From positions 248,001 through 312,000 of the forward strand of contig JAWKZN010000002.1 of assembly GCA_041395945.1 (NCBI GenBank): a stretch of 64,000 bases of DNA. Reading direction: 5' to 3'. Below are positions 16,027 to 24,107 of the stretch, piece after piece. Positions within the stretch are counted from its first letter, which is position 1. Each line of letters opens with the position of its first letter. The position numbers and the translations under genes are program-made. Below the pieces are notes generated by a model. That model made no database searches. It was not told the origin of the DNA and saw nothing but the letters and a program-made list of their open reading frames with translations. This stretch comes from Pseudomonadales bacterium. Its GTDB lineage: Bacteria; Pseudomonadota; Gammaproteobacteria; Pseudomonadales; Azotimanducaceae.

Positions 16027-16767
16027 TCAATCGGCTCCCGGCGCGATGAACCAGCCCGTCGGTGACTGCGGACTGTGTCGCGTCTCCACCTCCGCCAGCT
16101 GTGCCTGATGTGCCCAGCGCACGGCATTGCACAGTACCCGACCGATCTGCGGCTGGTGATAGATCGGATAGGTTTCATGGCCGGGACTGAAATAGAACAC
16201 CCGGCCCTTGCCGCGGTGGAAACAGCAGCCGCTGCGGAACACCTCTCCACCGCTGAAGTTACTGACGAATACCAGCTCATCCGGCACCGGAATGTCGAAA
16301 TACTCGCCGTACATCTCATGGCCTGGCAGCTGGATCGGCTGGCGGATGCCCTGAGCGATGGGGTGCGTGGGCGCCACGCACCAGATCAGTTCCCGGTCTT
16401 CGGCTTCCCGCCAGCGCAGATTGCAGGTGGTGCCCATCAGCCGGGTGAAGATCTTCGACAGGTGGGCCGAGTGCAGCACGATCAGTCCCATGCCCTGCAG
16501 CACCCGATCCTGCACCCGTCTGACCACCGCGTTGTCCACCAGATCATGGCCGAGGTGCCCCCACCAGATCAGGACATCCACGGTATCGAGACGCGCTGCA
16601 GTCAACCCGTGTTCCGGCTGATCGAGGGTGGCGGTCCCGATCACCGCCTCCGGCAGTCCAGTCCGGATCTGGCCGGCGATTGCCGCATGGATGCCATCCG
16701 GATAGATGCTCCGCACCGCCTCATCGCGCTTCTCATGCAGAAACTCGTTCCAGACCAGAACATTCAC
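16027..16767 (-). CDS. ThuA-like glutamine-amidotransferase-fold protein
   Basis: About 246 residues matching the ThuA family (trehalose utilisation, class I GATase-like fold): NVLVWNEFLHEK at the N-terminus, DVLIWWGHLGHDLV, GMGLIVLHSAH, PTHPIAQGI, PGHEMYGEYFDIP and FYFSPGHETYP. ThuA proteins are linked to sugar metabolism, but their chemistry is unclear. The classical GATase Cys is not apparent. The frame is open to 16848; GTG at 16767 with GGAGAG six bases upstream is the best start. Its stop directly abuts the TonB receptor stop (convergent, no gap). Role in the cell is unknown. Confidence 0.8.
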   Translation of the reverse strand: MNVLVWNEFLHEKRDEAVRSIYPDGIHAAIAGQIRTGLPEAVIGTATLDQPEHGLTAARLDTVDVLIWWGHLGHDLVDNAVVRRVQDRVLQGMGLIVLHSAHLSKIFTRLMGTTCNLRWREAEDRELIWCVAPTHPIAQGIRQPIQLPGHEMYGEYFDIPVPDELVFVSNFSGGEVFRSGCCFHRGKGRVFYFSPGHETYPIYHQPQIGRVLCNAVRWAHQAQLAEVETRHSPQSPTGWFIAPGAD

Positions 16768-16837
16768 CAGCCGCTCTCCACGCCTATGGGAATTTTCGAT
16801 TCGTCGCATAGAATACCCGCACTGACAGGAGACGCGA

Positions 16838-17134
16838 ATGGCAGGCAAGGCGACGGCAGTCAGGAATGAAATCGGCCCGCTGCTCGATCAGCTGATCGTG
16901 CAGCTGACCCTGGAAGGCAGCGCCACCCAGCGCGCCTATTTCGATCGGATCCGCCGCTCGCTGCATCTGGCGAGCCTCGACACCGATCTGGCGCCGCCCA
17001 TACTCGCCCTTTCCACCAGCGCTGCCGTGGGCTTCCGCTTCTCCCGGGAAGCGGACGCGCTCGTACACCGGATCCTCGAGAAAGCCGTGCAGCTGACCGG
17101 GCTGACCGAAGATCCGCACCCCAGAATCCACTGA
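16838..17134 (+). CDS. Small hypothetical protein
   Basis: 98 residues, mostly helical (VRNEIGPLLDQLIVQLTLEG, RAYFDRIRRSLHLASL, ADALVHRILEKAVQLTGL). No family was recognised. A strong ribosome site (AGGAGA, seven bases before ATG) and a TGATG overlap with the next gene show that it is real and translationally coupled to the GFA-ArsC fusion. It lacks signal peptide, cysteines and metal motifs. It may be a partner or regulator of the fusion protein, which is inference from coupling. Confidence 0.65.
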   Translation: MAGKATAVRNEIGPLLDQLIVQLTLEGSATQRAYFDRIRRSLHLASLDTDLAPPILALSTSAAVGFRFSREADALVHRILEKAVQLTGLTEDPHPRIH

Positions 17135-18024
17135 TGGCGCAGTCCCGACCAGACCCGGACCCGGAGCTCATCACCGGCGGCTGCCTGTGCGGCCGCTACC
17201 GGTTCGCAGCCAGACCGCATCCGCTCTGGATCGCCCACTGTCACTGCCGATCCTGTCGGCTCGCAACCGGTGCTCCGATTGCCACTTTTGTGGGATTTCC
17301 GCAGGGTCAGGTGAGCTTCGAGCCGGCACCGCCAAAATTCGCCTCATCACCCCCCGTGCTGCGGGCTTTCTGCGAGCGCTGCGGCACAGCACTGAGCTAC
17401 GAGGCCGAGTTCCATCCGGGTGAGATCCACCTCTACCGGAGTACCCTGGATCGGCCGGCAGACTTTTCCGCTACACGGCATGTCCTCTTCGATGAGCGGG
17501 AGCCGGATTTCGACGTCTGGGACGACCTGCCCCGCTACGGCAGCGGGAGTCGCGCTGCAATTGCCTGGGGGCCGAAACCCGCACTGCGCGTTCTCTTCCT
17601 GTGCACGGGCAATTCCGCCCGCAGCATTCTCGCCGAAGGGGTGCTGAATCGTCGTGACGCCGAACTGGATGGGCAGCGGGTGCTGGCACACAGCGCAGGC
17701 AGTCAGCCGACGGGTAAGGTGCATCCGGACGCCCGTGCGCTGCTGCAGGATCGCGCCTGGCAGTTCGATGCGCAGCGCAGCAAGTCCTGGGACGAATTCC
17801 GGCTCGCGCCCCATATCGACTGGGTGATCACCCTGTGCGGGCAGGGGGCAGAAGGCTGCCCCGTGTTTCCGGGCAGGGCGCAGCGGCAGCACTGGCCGCT
17901 GCCGGACCCGGCCAGCGGTGCTGCCAGCTTCCCGGATACCCTGCAGGCGATCGAGCAACGGGTGGATGCGTTCCTCGATGAGCTCGGGGCAAGCCCGATC
18001 AGTTGCCGGTCGGCACCTCGTTGA
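17134..18024 (+). CDS. Fusion of GFA/CENP-V-type domain and low-MW phosphatase/arsenate reductase (ArsC)
   Basis: 296 residues. Residues about 10-125 form a GFA (S-(hydroxymethyl)glutathione synthase-like) zinc domain with GGCLCGRYRF, HCHCRSCRLATG and FCERCGTALSY. Residues about 148-290 form a low-molecular-weight tyrosine phosphatase/thioredoxin-type ArsC domain with P-loop LCTGNSARS (Cys157), HSAGSQPTGKVHPDA and the distal acid in WPLPDPA. Additional redox Cys (TLCGQGAEGC) is typical of ArsC proteins. Arsenate reduction is a reasonable role for the C-terminal half, but no arsR/arsB lies nearby. Fusion with a GFA domain is unusual. The gene overlaps the previous stop by one base and the 3' end of the acyl-CoA dehydrogenase gene by 26 bp. 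Confidence 0.85.
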   Translation: MAQSRPDPDPELITGGCLCGRYRFAARPHPLWIAHCHCRSCRLATGAPIATFVGFPQGQVSFEPAPPKFASSPPVLRAFCERCGTALSYEAEFHPGEIHLYRSTLDRPADFSATRHVLFDEREPDFDVWDDLPRYGSGSRAAIAWGPKPALRVLFLCTGNSARSILAEGVLNRRDAELDGQRVLAHSAGSQPTGKVHPDARALLQDRAWQFDAQRSKSWDEFRLAPHIDWVITLCGQGAEGCPVFPGRAQRQHWPLPDPASGAASFPDTLQAIEQRVDAFLDELGASPISCRSAPR

Positions 18025-19207
18025 AGGGAATGCCCTTGTCTACCCGCACATCCTGGGGCAGACCGAGTACCCGCTCGGCGATGATGTTGGCCATGATCTC
18101 GTCGGTGCCACCGGCAATCCGTAGTCCCGGAATCGCCATGTAGGTGCCCTGATAGATGCCGGCTTCTTCGGCGAACTTGTCGTCCCAGATCGCCCCGGAC
18201 TGCTCGAGCAGATCGATGGCGAAGGAGGCCATGTCCTGGGTCTTGGGTGCTCCGACCAGCTTGCCGATGGAGTTCTCGGGACCCGGGATCGCACCCCGGG
18301 ACAGCGCCGACAGGGTGCGGTAAGACGTGTACTTCAGACCTGCTTCCTGGCAGTACCAGTCCGCCAGCCTGGCTCTGACCGCATCGCTGCGGATGGCCGG
18401 CTTGCCATCGATCTGCACCCTGGATGCGAGTTCGAACACCGAATCGAAACCGACGTTGGAACCACCCGCGCCGATCGACGCCCGCTCGTTCATCAGGGTG
18501 GTCAGTGACACCTGCCAGCCCTGCCCCACCGCGCCGAGGCGCTGGCTGTCCGGAATGCGCACGTCGGTGAAATACACCTCGTTGAAGTTCGCATCACCCG
18601 ACAGCTGCTTGATCGGTTTGATCTCCACGCCGGGCGACTTCATGTCCAGATAGAAGTAAGTCAGGCCCTTGTGCTTGGGCACGGTGGGATCCGAACGTAC
18701 CACCAGGATGCCGTAATCCGAGTAGTGAGCGCCGGATGTCCAGATCTTCTGGCCATTGATGACCCACTCATCGCCATCTTTCACCGCCTTGGTGCGCAGT
18801 GCGGCCAGGTCAGAACCACCGGCCGGTTCGGAAAAGAGCTGACACCAGATGTCTTCACCACTGGCCAGCCGCGGCAGGTAGCGCTTCTTGGCCTCATCGT
18901 CCGCCCAGGTCATGAGGGTCGGTGCAGCCATGCCCTGGCCGATGCCGAATACGCCGCCGGGAAGTTCGTACTTCGATTCTTCCTGGTTCCAGATCACCTG
19001 CTCGATGGTGCTGGCACCGCGACCGCCGTATTCCTTTGGCCAGGTGATGCACGCCCAGCCCGCGTCGTATTTGCGCTTCTGCCAGAGTTTCGCCTGCTCG
19101 ATGTAACCCAGACCTTTGAGTTCTTTCTTCTTCGGCACATTCGCCTTCAACCATGCGCGGGCTTCTTTGCGGAATGCTGCTTCTTCCTTGGTATCACTGA
19201 AATCCAT
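17999..19207 (-). CDS. Acyl-CoA dehydrogenase
   Basis: 402 residues with standard ACAD layout: N-terminal helical domain (MDFSDTKEEAAFRKEARAWLKANVP), middle domain with LFSEPAGGSDLAALRTKA, KIWTSGAHYSDYG and FYLDMKSPGVEIKPIKQL, C-terminal helices with ASIGAGGSN, and the terminal IAGGTDEIMANIIAERVLGLP. It oxidises an acyl-CoA at C2-C3 using FAD, passing electrons to ETF. The residue at the classical Glu376 position looks replaced (IAGGTDE), as in long-chain or steroid-type ACADs that place the base elsewhere. The paired ACAD gene lies 56 bp upstream on the same strand, and the two may form a heteromer. Confidence 0.93.
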   Translation of the reverse strand: MDFSDTKEEAAFRKEARAWLKANVPKKKELKGLGYIEQAKLWQKRKYDAGWACITWPKEYGGRGASTIEQVIWNQEESKYELPGGVFGIGQGMAAPTLMTWADDEAKKRYLPRLASGEDIWCQLFSEPAGGSDLAALRTKAVKDGDEWVINGQKIWTSGAHYSDYGILVVRSDPTVPKHKGLTYFYLDMKSPGVEIKPIKQLSGDANFNEVYFTDVRIPDSQRLGAVGQGWQVSLTTLMNERASIGAGGSNVGFDSVFELASRVQIDGKPAIRSDAVRARLADWYCQEAGLKYTSYRTLSALSRGAIPGPENSIGKLVGAPKTQDMASFAIDLLEQSGAIWDDKFAEEAGIYQGTYMAIPGLRIAGGTDEIMANIIAERVLGLPQDVRVDKGIPFNEVPTGN

Positions 19208-19263
19208 GCTGCTGCTCCTGAAATTCTCTACTCAAATATTCTTACGCCGTGATGCGGGTGCGT

Positions 19264-20385
19264 TTATGCGGCCCGGCTTGCCTCGATCGCGCTGATCAGC
19301 CGGTCCTGCCAGAGACCTTCACTGCCGATGTTCACACTCAGCACCTTCGAGCGGCGATAGAAGAACTGACAATCGAACTCCCACGTGTAGCCCATCCCGC
19401 CATGGGTCTGGATGTTCTCTTTCGACGCGAAGTAGTAGGCCTGGATCGCGGATACCCGGGCGGTGGCGGCCGCAATCGGCAGTTCGGCCGCGTTGGTATT
19501 CAGGGCCCACGCGCCGTAGTAACAGTTGGACCGCGCCAGGGTGTTCTTCACGTACATGTTGGCGAGTTTGTGCTTGATGGCCTGATAAGAAGCAATCGGT
19601 CGACCGAAGGCGTAGCGGCCGAGTGCATAGGCCTTGGCCTGTTCCAGCGCCGCCTGGGCGCCCCCCACCTGTTCCCAGGCGAACAGTACCGCCGCCCGAT
19701 CGAGGAGGGTGTCGAGCAGACGCATGCCGTGCCCGGCCCGGCCGAGGGGCTGGGCCTTTGCAGCAGCAAACTTCACCCGGCTGTGACCCCGGGTCGGGTC
19801 GAGGGTCTGCACCGGGGCGATGTCGACCTTCTTTCCCTGATCGAGCGTGACCAGCTGCAGGCTGGCGCCGTCACCCCCCGAGTGGCGGGCGAGCACGATG
19901 GCAAAGTTGGCGATGGCACCGTCCGCCACGGGAATCTTGGTGCCGCTGAGTTTGCCGTCCTTCACCCTGGTCGTGAGTTCCTTGGCATTGAGACGCCCCG
20001 GGCCTTCCGCAAAGGCAAAGGTACCAATGGCCTCTCCGGTTGCCAGTTTCGGCAGCCACTCCTCCTTCTGGGCTTTGGAGCCGGCGAGCAGCAGGGCCTC
20101 GGTGGCGAGATAGACCGAAGATGAAAAGGGTACCGGTGCCACCACCCGGCCGAGCTCTTCGGCAATCACACACAGCTCCAGGTAGGAAAGGCCGAGTCCG
20201 CCGTATTCTTCCGGAATGACCGTGGCCGCCCAGCCCATTTCCGCGATTTTTCCCCACAGGCCGGCATCGTAGTCGCTGTTGCCATCCAGGACCTTGCGGA
20301 CCAGCCCGGGCGGGCAATTGTCCGCCAGAAACCCCTGCGCCTGTTCGCGCAGCATGTTCTGTTCTTCAGAAAACTCGAAGTTCAT
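19264..20385 (-). CDS. Acyl-CoA dehydrogenase (second subunit-like)
   Basis: About 373 residues: MNFEFSEEQNMLREQAQGFL, IPEEYGGLGLSYLELCVIAEELGR, middle domain with FAFAEGPGRLN, and C-terminal YALGRYAFGRPIASYQAIKHKLANMYV and THGGMGYTWEFDCQFFYRR. The middle domain is more divergent than in the neighbouring ACAD, consistent with an alpha2beta2 pair such as those acting on steroid or side-chain acyl-CoAs. The frame is open to 20427, but ATG at 20385 has AAGGA upstream and starts the family's usual N-terminus. It precedes the second ACAD gene by 56 bp and is divergent from nadE (103 bp gap). Confidence 0.92.
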   Translation of the reverse strand: MNFEFSEEQNMLREQAQGFLADNCPPGLVRKVLDGNSDYDAGLWGKIAEMGWAATVIPEEYGGLGLSYLELCVIAEELGRVVAPVPFSSSVYLATEALLLAGSKAQKEEWLPKLATGEAIGTFAFAEGPGRLNAKELTTRVKDGKLSGTKIPVADGAIANFAIVLARHSGGDGASLQLVTLDQGKKVDIAPVQTLDPTRGHSRVKFAAAKAQPLGRAGHGMRLLDTLLDRAAVLFAWEQVGGAQAALEQAKAYALGRYAFGRPIASYQAIKHKLANMYVKNTLARSNCYYGAWALNTNAAELPIAAATARVSAIQAYYFASKENIQTHGGMGYTWEFDCQFFYRRSKVLSVNIGSEGLWQDRLISAIEASRAA

Positions 20386-20488
20386 GACATTCCTTACCGA
20401 TAAATTCGAGCCGCCAATAATGGCCAACTCCTCTGGAAAAGGCGAGTCGGTAGAACCACGGGGTCCGACACCGGTGTAGAATTCATCG

Positions 20489-22459
20489 ATGAATCCAGCT
20501 CAACCCCGCCACAGGGCGACTGATTTCGGCGAACTCGGTTTCCTGCGCGTCGCTTCGATCGCCCCTGCACTGCACCTCGCAGATCCGGAAGCGAACGCAA
20601 CCCGGATTGTCGAGCAGCTGAACGCGCTGCAGCAGCAGGCTGTTGCCCTCGCCCTGTTTCCGGAACTGTCTGTAACCGGCTACACCTGCGAGGATCTGTT
20701 TTTCAGTGACGATCTGCACCAGCGCACGCTCACCGCGCTGGCCACCATTGCCACGGCCTGCACAGACATCGCCGCCGTCGTCGGTGTGCCCTGGCGTCTG
20801 CGCGACGGTCGTCTTCTCAACTGTGCGGCCGTACTCTCCGACGGCCGCCTGCGTGGCCTCGTACCGAAATCCGAGCACCCCAACTATGGGGAGTTCTACG
20901 ACCGTCGCTGGTTCGCCCCGGGTGCCGGTGTGCATGAACTCATCGACGCAGCAGACCCGGTGCTGGTTGACCACCGGCAGCTCTTCGAGATCGCCGGCGT
21001 CTGCTTCGGGATAGAGATCTGTGAGGACTTCTGGGCACCGGAACCACCCGGTATCCGTCACGCTCTGGCAGGTGCGGAGCTCATCGTGAATCTGTCGGCA
21101 AGCAACGAACTCGTCGCCAAAGCCGAATACCGTCGCGAGCTGGTGCGCATGGCCAGTGCCCGGGGCATCTGCGGTTATCTTTACGCCGGCAGCGGCCCGC
21201 TGGAATCCACCAAGGACGTTGTCTACGGTGGACATCTGCTGGCGGCGGAAAACGGTGTGATTCTCGCGGAGAGCGAACGGTTCAGTTTCAGCACCAGTGT
21301 GCTCATCACCGAATTCGACGTGCAGAAACTGCGCCACGACCGGATGCAGAACAGCACCTTCGCCAATGCCCGCCGTCCTGAGGGTTACCATCGGGTGTGG
21401 ATGGGTACGAAAGTCGCGGAGTTGCCCGAACTCCTGCGACCCATCGACGCCCATCCTTTCGTGCCGGCGGACGAGGCACAACTGGACGCCAGGGCCAGCG
21501 AGATTCTCAACATACAGGCCACCGGGCTGGCCAGGCGCATGCTCTCAACAGGCGGCAGCGAACTGGTCATCGGCCTGTCCGGCGGACTGGATTCCACACT
21601 GGCCTTCCTGGTATGCCTCGATGCGCTGAAAAAACTCGAGGAGCCTCTCGACGCCCTGCATCCGTTGACACTGCCGGGCCCCGGCACCAGCGAACACACC
21701 CTGCACACGGCACACCAGCTGGCCCGGGCCGCCGGTGTGCGACTGAAAGAAATCGACATCTCCGCTGCGGTGAAGCAGCACCTGGAAGATCTCGGTCACA
21801 CCGACCGCACCGATGTGGTATTCGAGAACGCACAGGCCCGGGAGCGCACCCAGATTCTTTTCAATCATGCCAACAAGGTACGCGGACTGGTGGTCGGCAC
21901 CGGCGATCTGTCGGAACTCGCCCTCGGCTGGTGTACGTTCAACGCCGACCACATGGCGAGTTACAACGTCAACGCCAGCGTCCCGAAAACCATGATGGCT
22001 TACCTGCTGCGCTGGTATGCGGTGCATCGCGCCAATGACGCCCTGGCCGCAGTCCTGGAACGGGTACTCGCCACTCCGATTTCACCCGAACTCATCGAAC
22101 CCGGGCAAGGCGCTGAGCAGACGGGAGCCATCGTGCAGCGTACCGAAGAGATTATCGGACCTTACGAACTTCACGATTTCTTTCTGTTCCACTTTCTGCG
22201 CAACGGGGCCGGCGTGAAGAAAATATTCGCACTCGCCACGGTGGCATTCGCCGGTTCCTATCCGCCCGAAGTCATTCAACGCTGGCTGCGTATTTTCGTG
22301 CAGCGCTTCTTCTCCCAGCAGTTCAAACGAACCACCCTGCCACCAGGTCCCAAGATCGGTTCGGTGAGCCTTTCACCGCGCGGTGACTGGCGCATGCCGG
22401 ACGAAGCTTCCGCCGCAGGCCTGCTTGCGCAGATCGACGCACTGTCGGAGCAACTCTGA
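20489..22459 (+). CDS. nadE: Glutamine-dependent NAD+ synthetase
   Basis: 656 residues: N-terminal nitrilase-type glutaminase domain (FPELSVTGYTCEDLF with catalytic Glu; SEHPNYGEFYDRRWF with Lys; FGIEICEDFW with Cys178), then an ATP-pyrophosphatase synthetase domain with P-loop GLSGGLDSTLAFLV (about 362-375), VVGTGDLSELALGWCTFNADHM, and the C-terminal RRTTLPPGPK-like segment. It makes NAD+ from nicotinic acid adenine dinucleotide, ATP and glutamine-derived ammonia. The length matches bacterial two-domain enzymes of the Mycobacterium type. It is divergent from the acyl-CoA dehydrogenase operon. Confidence 0.95.
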   Translation: MNPAQPRHRATDFGELGFLRVASIAPALHLADPEANATRIVEQLNALQQQAVALALFPELSVTGYTCEDLFFSDDLHQRTLTALATIATACTDIAAVVGVPWRLRDGRLLNCAAVLSDGRLRGLVPKSEHPNYGEFYDRRWFAPGAGVHELIDAADPVLVDHRQLFEIAGVCFGIEICEDFWAPEPPGIRHALAGAELIVNLSASNELVAKAEYRRELVRMASARGICGYLYAGSGPLESTKDVVYGGHLLAAENGVILAESERFSFSTSVLITEFDVQKLRHDRMQNSTFANARRPEGYHRVWMGTKVAELPELLRPIDAHPFVPADEAQLDARASEILNIQATGLARRMLSTGGSELVIGLSGGLDSTLAFLVCLDALKKLEEPLDALHPLTLPGPGTSEHTLHTAHQLARAAGVRLKEIDISAAVKQHLEDLGHTDRTDVVFENAQARERTQILFNHANKVRGLVVGTGDLSELALGWCTFNADHMASYNVNASVPKTMMAYLLRWYAVHRANDALAAVLERVLATPISPELIEPGQGAEQTGAIVQRTEEIIGPYELHDFFLFHFLRNGAGVKKIFALATVAFAGSYPPEVIQRWLRIFVQRFFSQQFKRTTLPPGPKIGSVSLSPRGDWRMPDEASAAGLLAQIDALSEQL

Positions 22460-22513
22460 AGGCGCGGATGATCGATCAGCGTCTCCCTGACCACTGACCT
22501 CCCGGAGTCACCC

Positions 22514-23473
22514 GTGACCAGAATTCTCCATCAACGATCCATCGTGCAATTTGTCGCCGGCCTCGGCGCTGTGTGTTTCACCACCCTGCTGGCTTCAGAC
22601 GCGCTGGCAGCCAGCGGCTCCCGGCAGTGCGGAGCGGAAGGCGTCTGGGTGCAGATTCTGGGTGCCGGCGGATCCGAACTCGATGATGGACAGTCGGGTT
22701 CGAGCTATCTGGTGTGGATCGACAACCAGGCACGGCTGCTGGTGGATACCGGCCCGGGATCGTCTCTGCGTTTCGACGAATCGGGCGCCGTTTTCCGGGA
22801 CCTGGATGCCATCGTGTTCACCCAGTTGCACGCGGATCACACCACTGACTTTCCCGCCTACGTGGAAGGATCCGAGTTTGCCGAGCGGGACCGGCCGCTC
22901 CCGGTCTACGGCCCGGAAGGCAACGCCGATTATCCGGATACCGAAACCTTCATCACCCGTCTCATCGGGCCCAGTGGTGCGTTTTCCTACCTGCAGGACT
23001 TCCTCAGCCATCGCTCCAGGGGCGGCTACAAGATCAACCCGCGCAACGTGCCTGCAACCGGTCAGAGACGCTGGGCGCGATTCGGCAGTGAATTTCTGCG
23101 CCTGTCTTCAATCCCGGTTACCCATGGCAACGTCCCCGCCATCGCCTGGCGCGTGGAAATCGGCGAGCAGAACATCGTCTTCACCGGCGACTTCAACAAC
23201 ACCAAAAACGTGATCCCGGAGTTCGCGGCAGGGGCAGACGCCTTGGTAGTGACCCACGCGATACCCGACAACGCCCGCGGCGAAGCCCGTGACTTCCATG
23301 TGACACCGACCCAGATCGGTCGTATTGCCCGCCAGGCCCAGGTCCGCATGGTGATTCTCAGTCATCGCATGAATCGCACCCGGGGCAGAGAATCCATGAG
23401 CCGCAGCGCGATCGAAGCCGAGTACATGGGTCCGCTCATATTTGCCAACGACCTGGAGTGCTGGGGGATCTAG
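22514..23473 (+). CDS. Exported metallo-beta-lactamase-fold hydrolase
   Basis: 319 residues with an N-terminal signal peptide (cleavage near ALAAS). MBL-fold features: LGAGGSELDDGQSGSSYLV, LLVDTGPGSS, TQLHADHTTDF (the HxHxDH site has Leu in place of the first His), IPVTHGNVPAIAWRVE, IVFTGDFNN (Asp ligand) and LSHRMNRTRG (His ligand). It resembles periplasmic arylsulfatase/phosphonate-type MBL hydrolases. The substrate is unknown. The GTG start at 22514 has GGAG upstream. The DUF924 gene overlaps its stop by one base. Confidence 0.87.
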   Translation: MTRILHQRSIVQFVAGLGAVCFTTLLASDALAASGSRQCGAEGVWVQILGAGGSELDDGQSGSSYLVWIDNQARLLVDTGPGSSLRFDESGAVFRDLDAIVFTQLHADHTTDFPAYVEGSEFAERDRPLPVYGPEGNADYPDTETFITRLIGPSGAFSYLQDFLSHRSRGGYKINPRNVPATGQRRWARFGSEFLRLSSIPVTHGNVPAIAWRVEIGEQNIVFTGDFNNTKNVIPEFAAGADALVVTHAIPDNARGEARDFHVTPTQIGRIARQAQVRMVILSHRMNRTRGRESMSRSAIEAEYMGPLIFANDLECWGI

Positions 23474-24075
23474 TGGCCGAAGCGCTGCTGCACTTCTGGT
23501 TTGGTACGTTCACCGATGGTTTCTCGGATTCCGCACACAGAAAGCGCTGGTTCTCGGGTGGGGCGGACTTCGACGAAGAGTGCCGTCTGCGCTTCGGTCC
23601 GCTGAGTGCGGCGATCATCGCCGGAGAGCATGAAGACTGGCTCGATACACCCCGCGGCCGCCTTGCCTGCATCCTGGCCTGTGATCAGTTGCCACGGAAC
23701 ATTCACCGCGGCACAGCGGCCGCATTCTCGGGAGACGCCCGGGCACTGCAGATCGCAAAGTTGGGCGTGGAACTGTCTCTGGATCGGGATCTCGAATTCG
23801 ATGAGAGAGCGTTTTTCTATATGCCCTTCGAGCATTCGGAGCGTCTTATCGATCAGCATACGAGTGTCGGGCTGTTTACCCGGTTGCGGGACGCAACGCC
23901 CTCCGGCAGACGTCATCTCAGCGGCAGTTACCTGCAGTTCGCCCAGCAGCACCGGGATCTGATCGAGCGCTTCGGTCGCTTCCCCCACCGCAACGGTGTG
24001 CTTGGAAGAATCTCGACTCCGGAAGAGCTGGAATATCTGCGCGGTGGCAATGACTTCGGTCAGACAAGCCACTGA
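23473..24075 (+). CDS. DUF924 family protein
   Basis: About 200 residues of the DUF924 family (all-helical, TPR-like): LLHFWFG, RKRWFSGGADFDEECRLRFGPL, LACILACDQLPRNIHRGTAAAFSGDARAL, ERAFFYMPFEHSER. Function is not established for this family. The GTG at 23473 overlaps the upstream TAG (TAGTG) with GGGGGA just ahead. A GTG at 23458 in the same frame is an alternative five codons longer. Co-translation with the MBL-fold gene is likely, although a functional link is not known. Confidence 0.85.
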   Translation: MAEALLHFWFGTFTDGFSDSAHRKRWFSGGADFDEECRLRFGPLSAAIIAGEHEDWLDTPRGRLACILACDQLPRNIHRGTAAAFSGDARALQIAKLGVELSLDRDLEFDERAFFYMPFEHSERLIDQHTSVGLFTRLRDATPSGRRHLSGSYLQFAQQHRDLIERFGRFPHRNGVLGRISTPEELEYLRGGNDFGQTSH

Positions 24076-24107
24076 ACGCCAACTGGTCCGTCCGGATCGG
24101 TAGGGCT

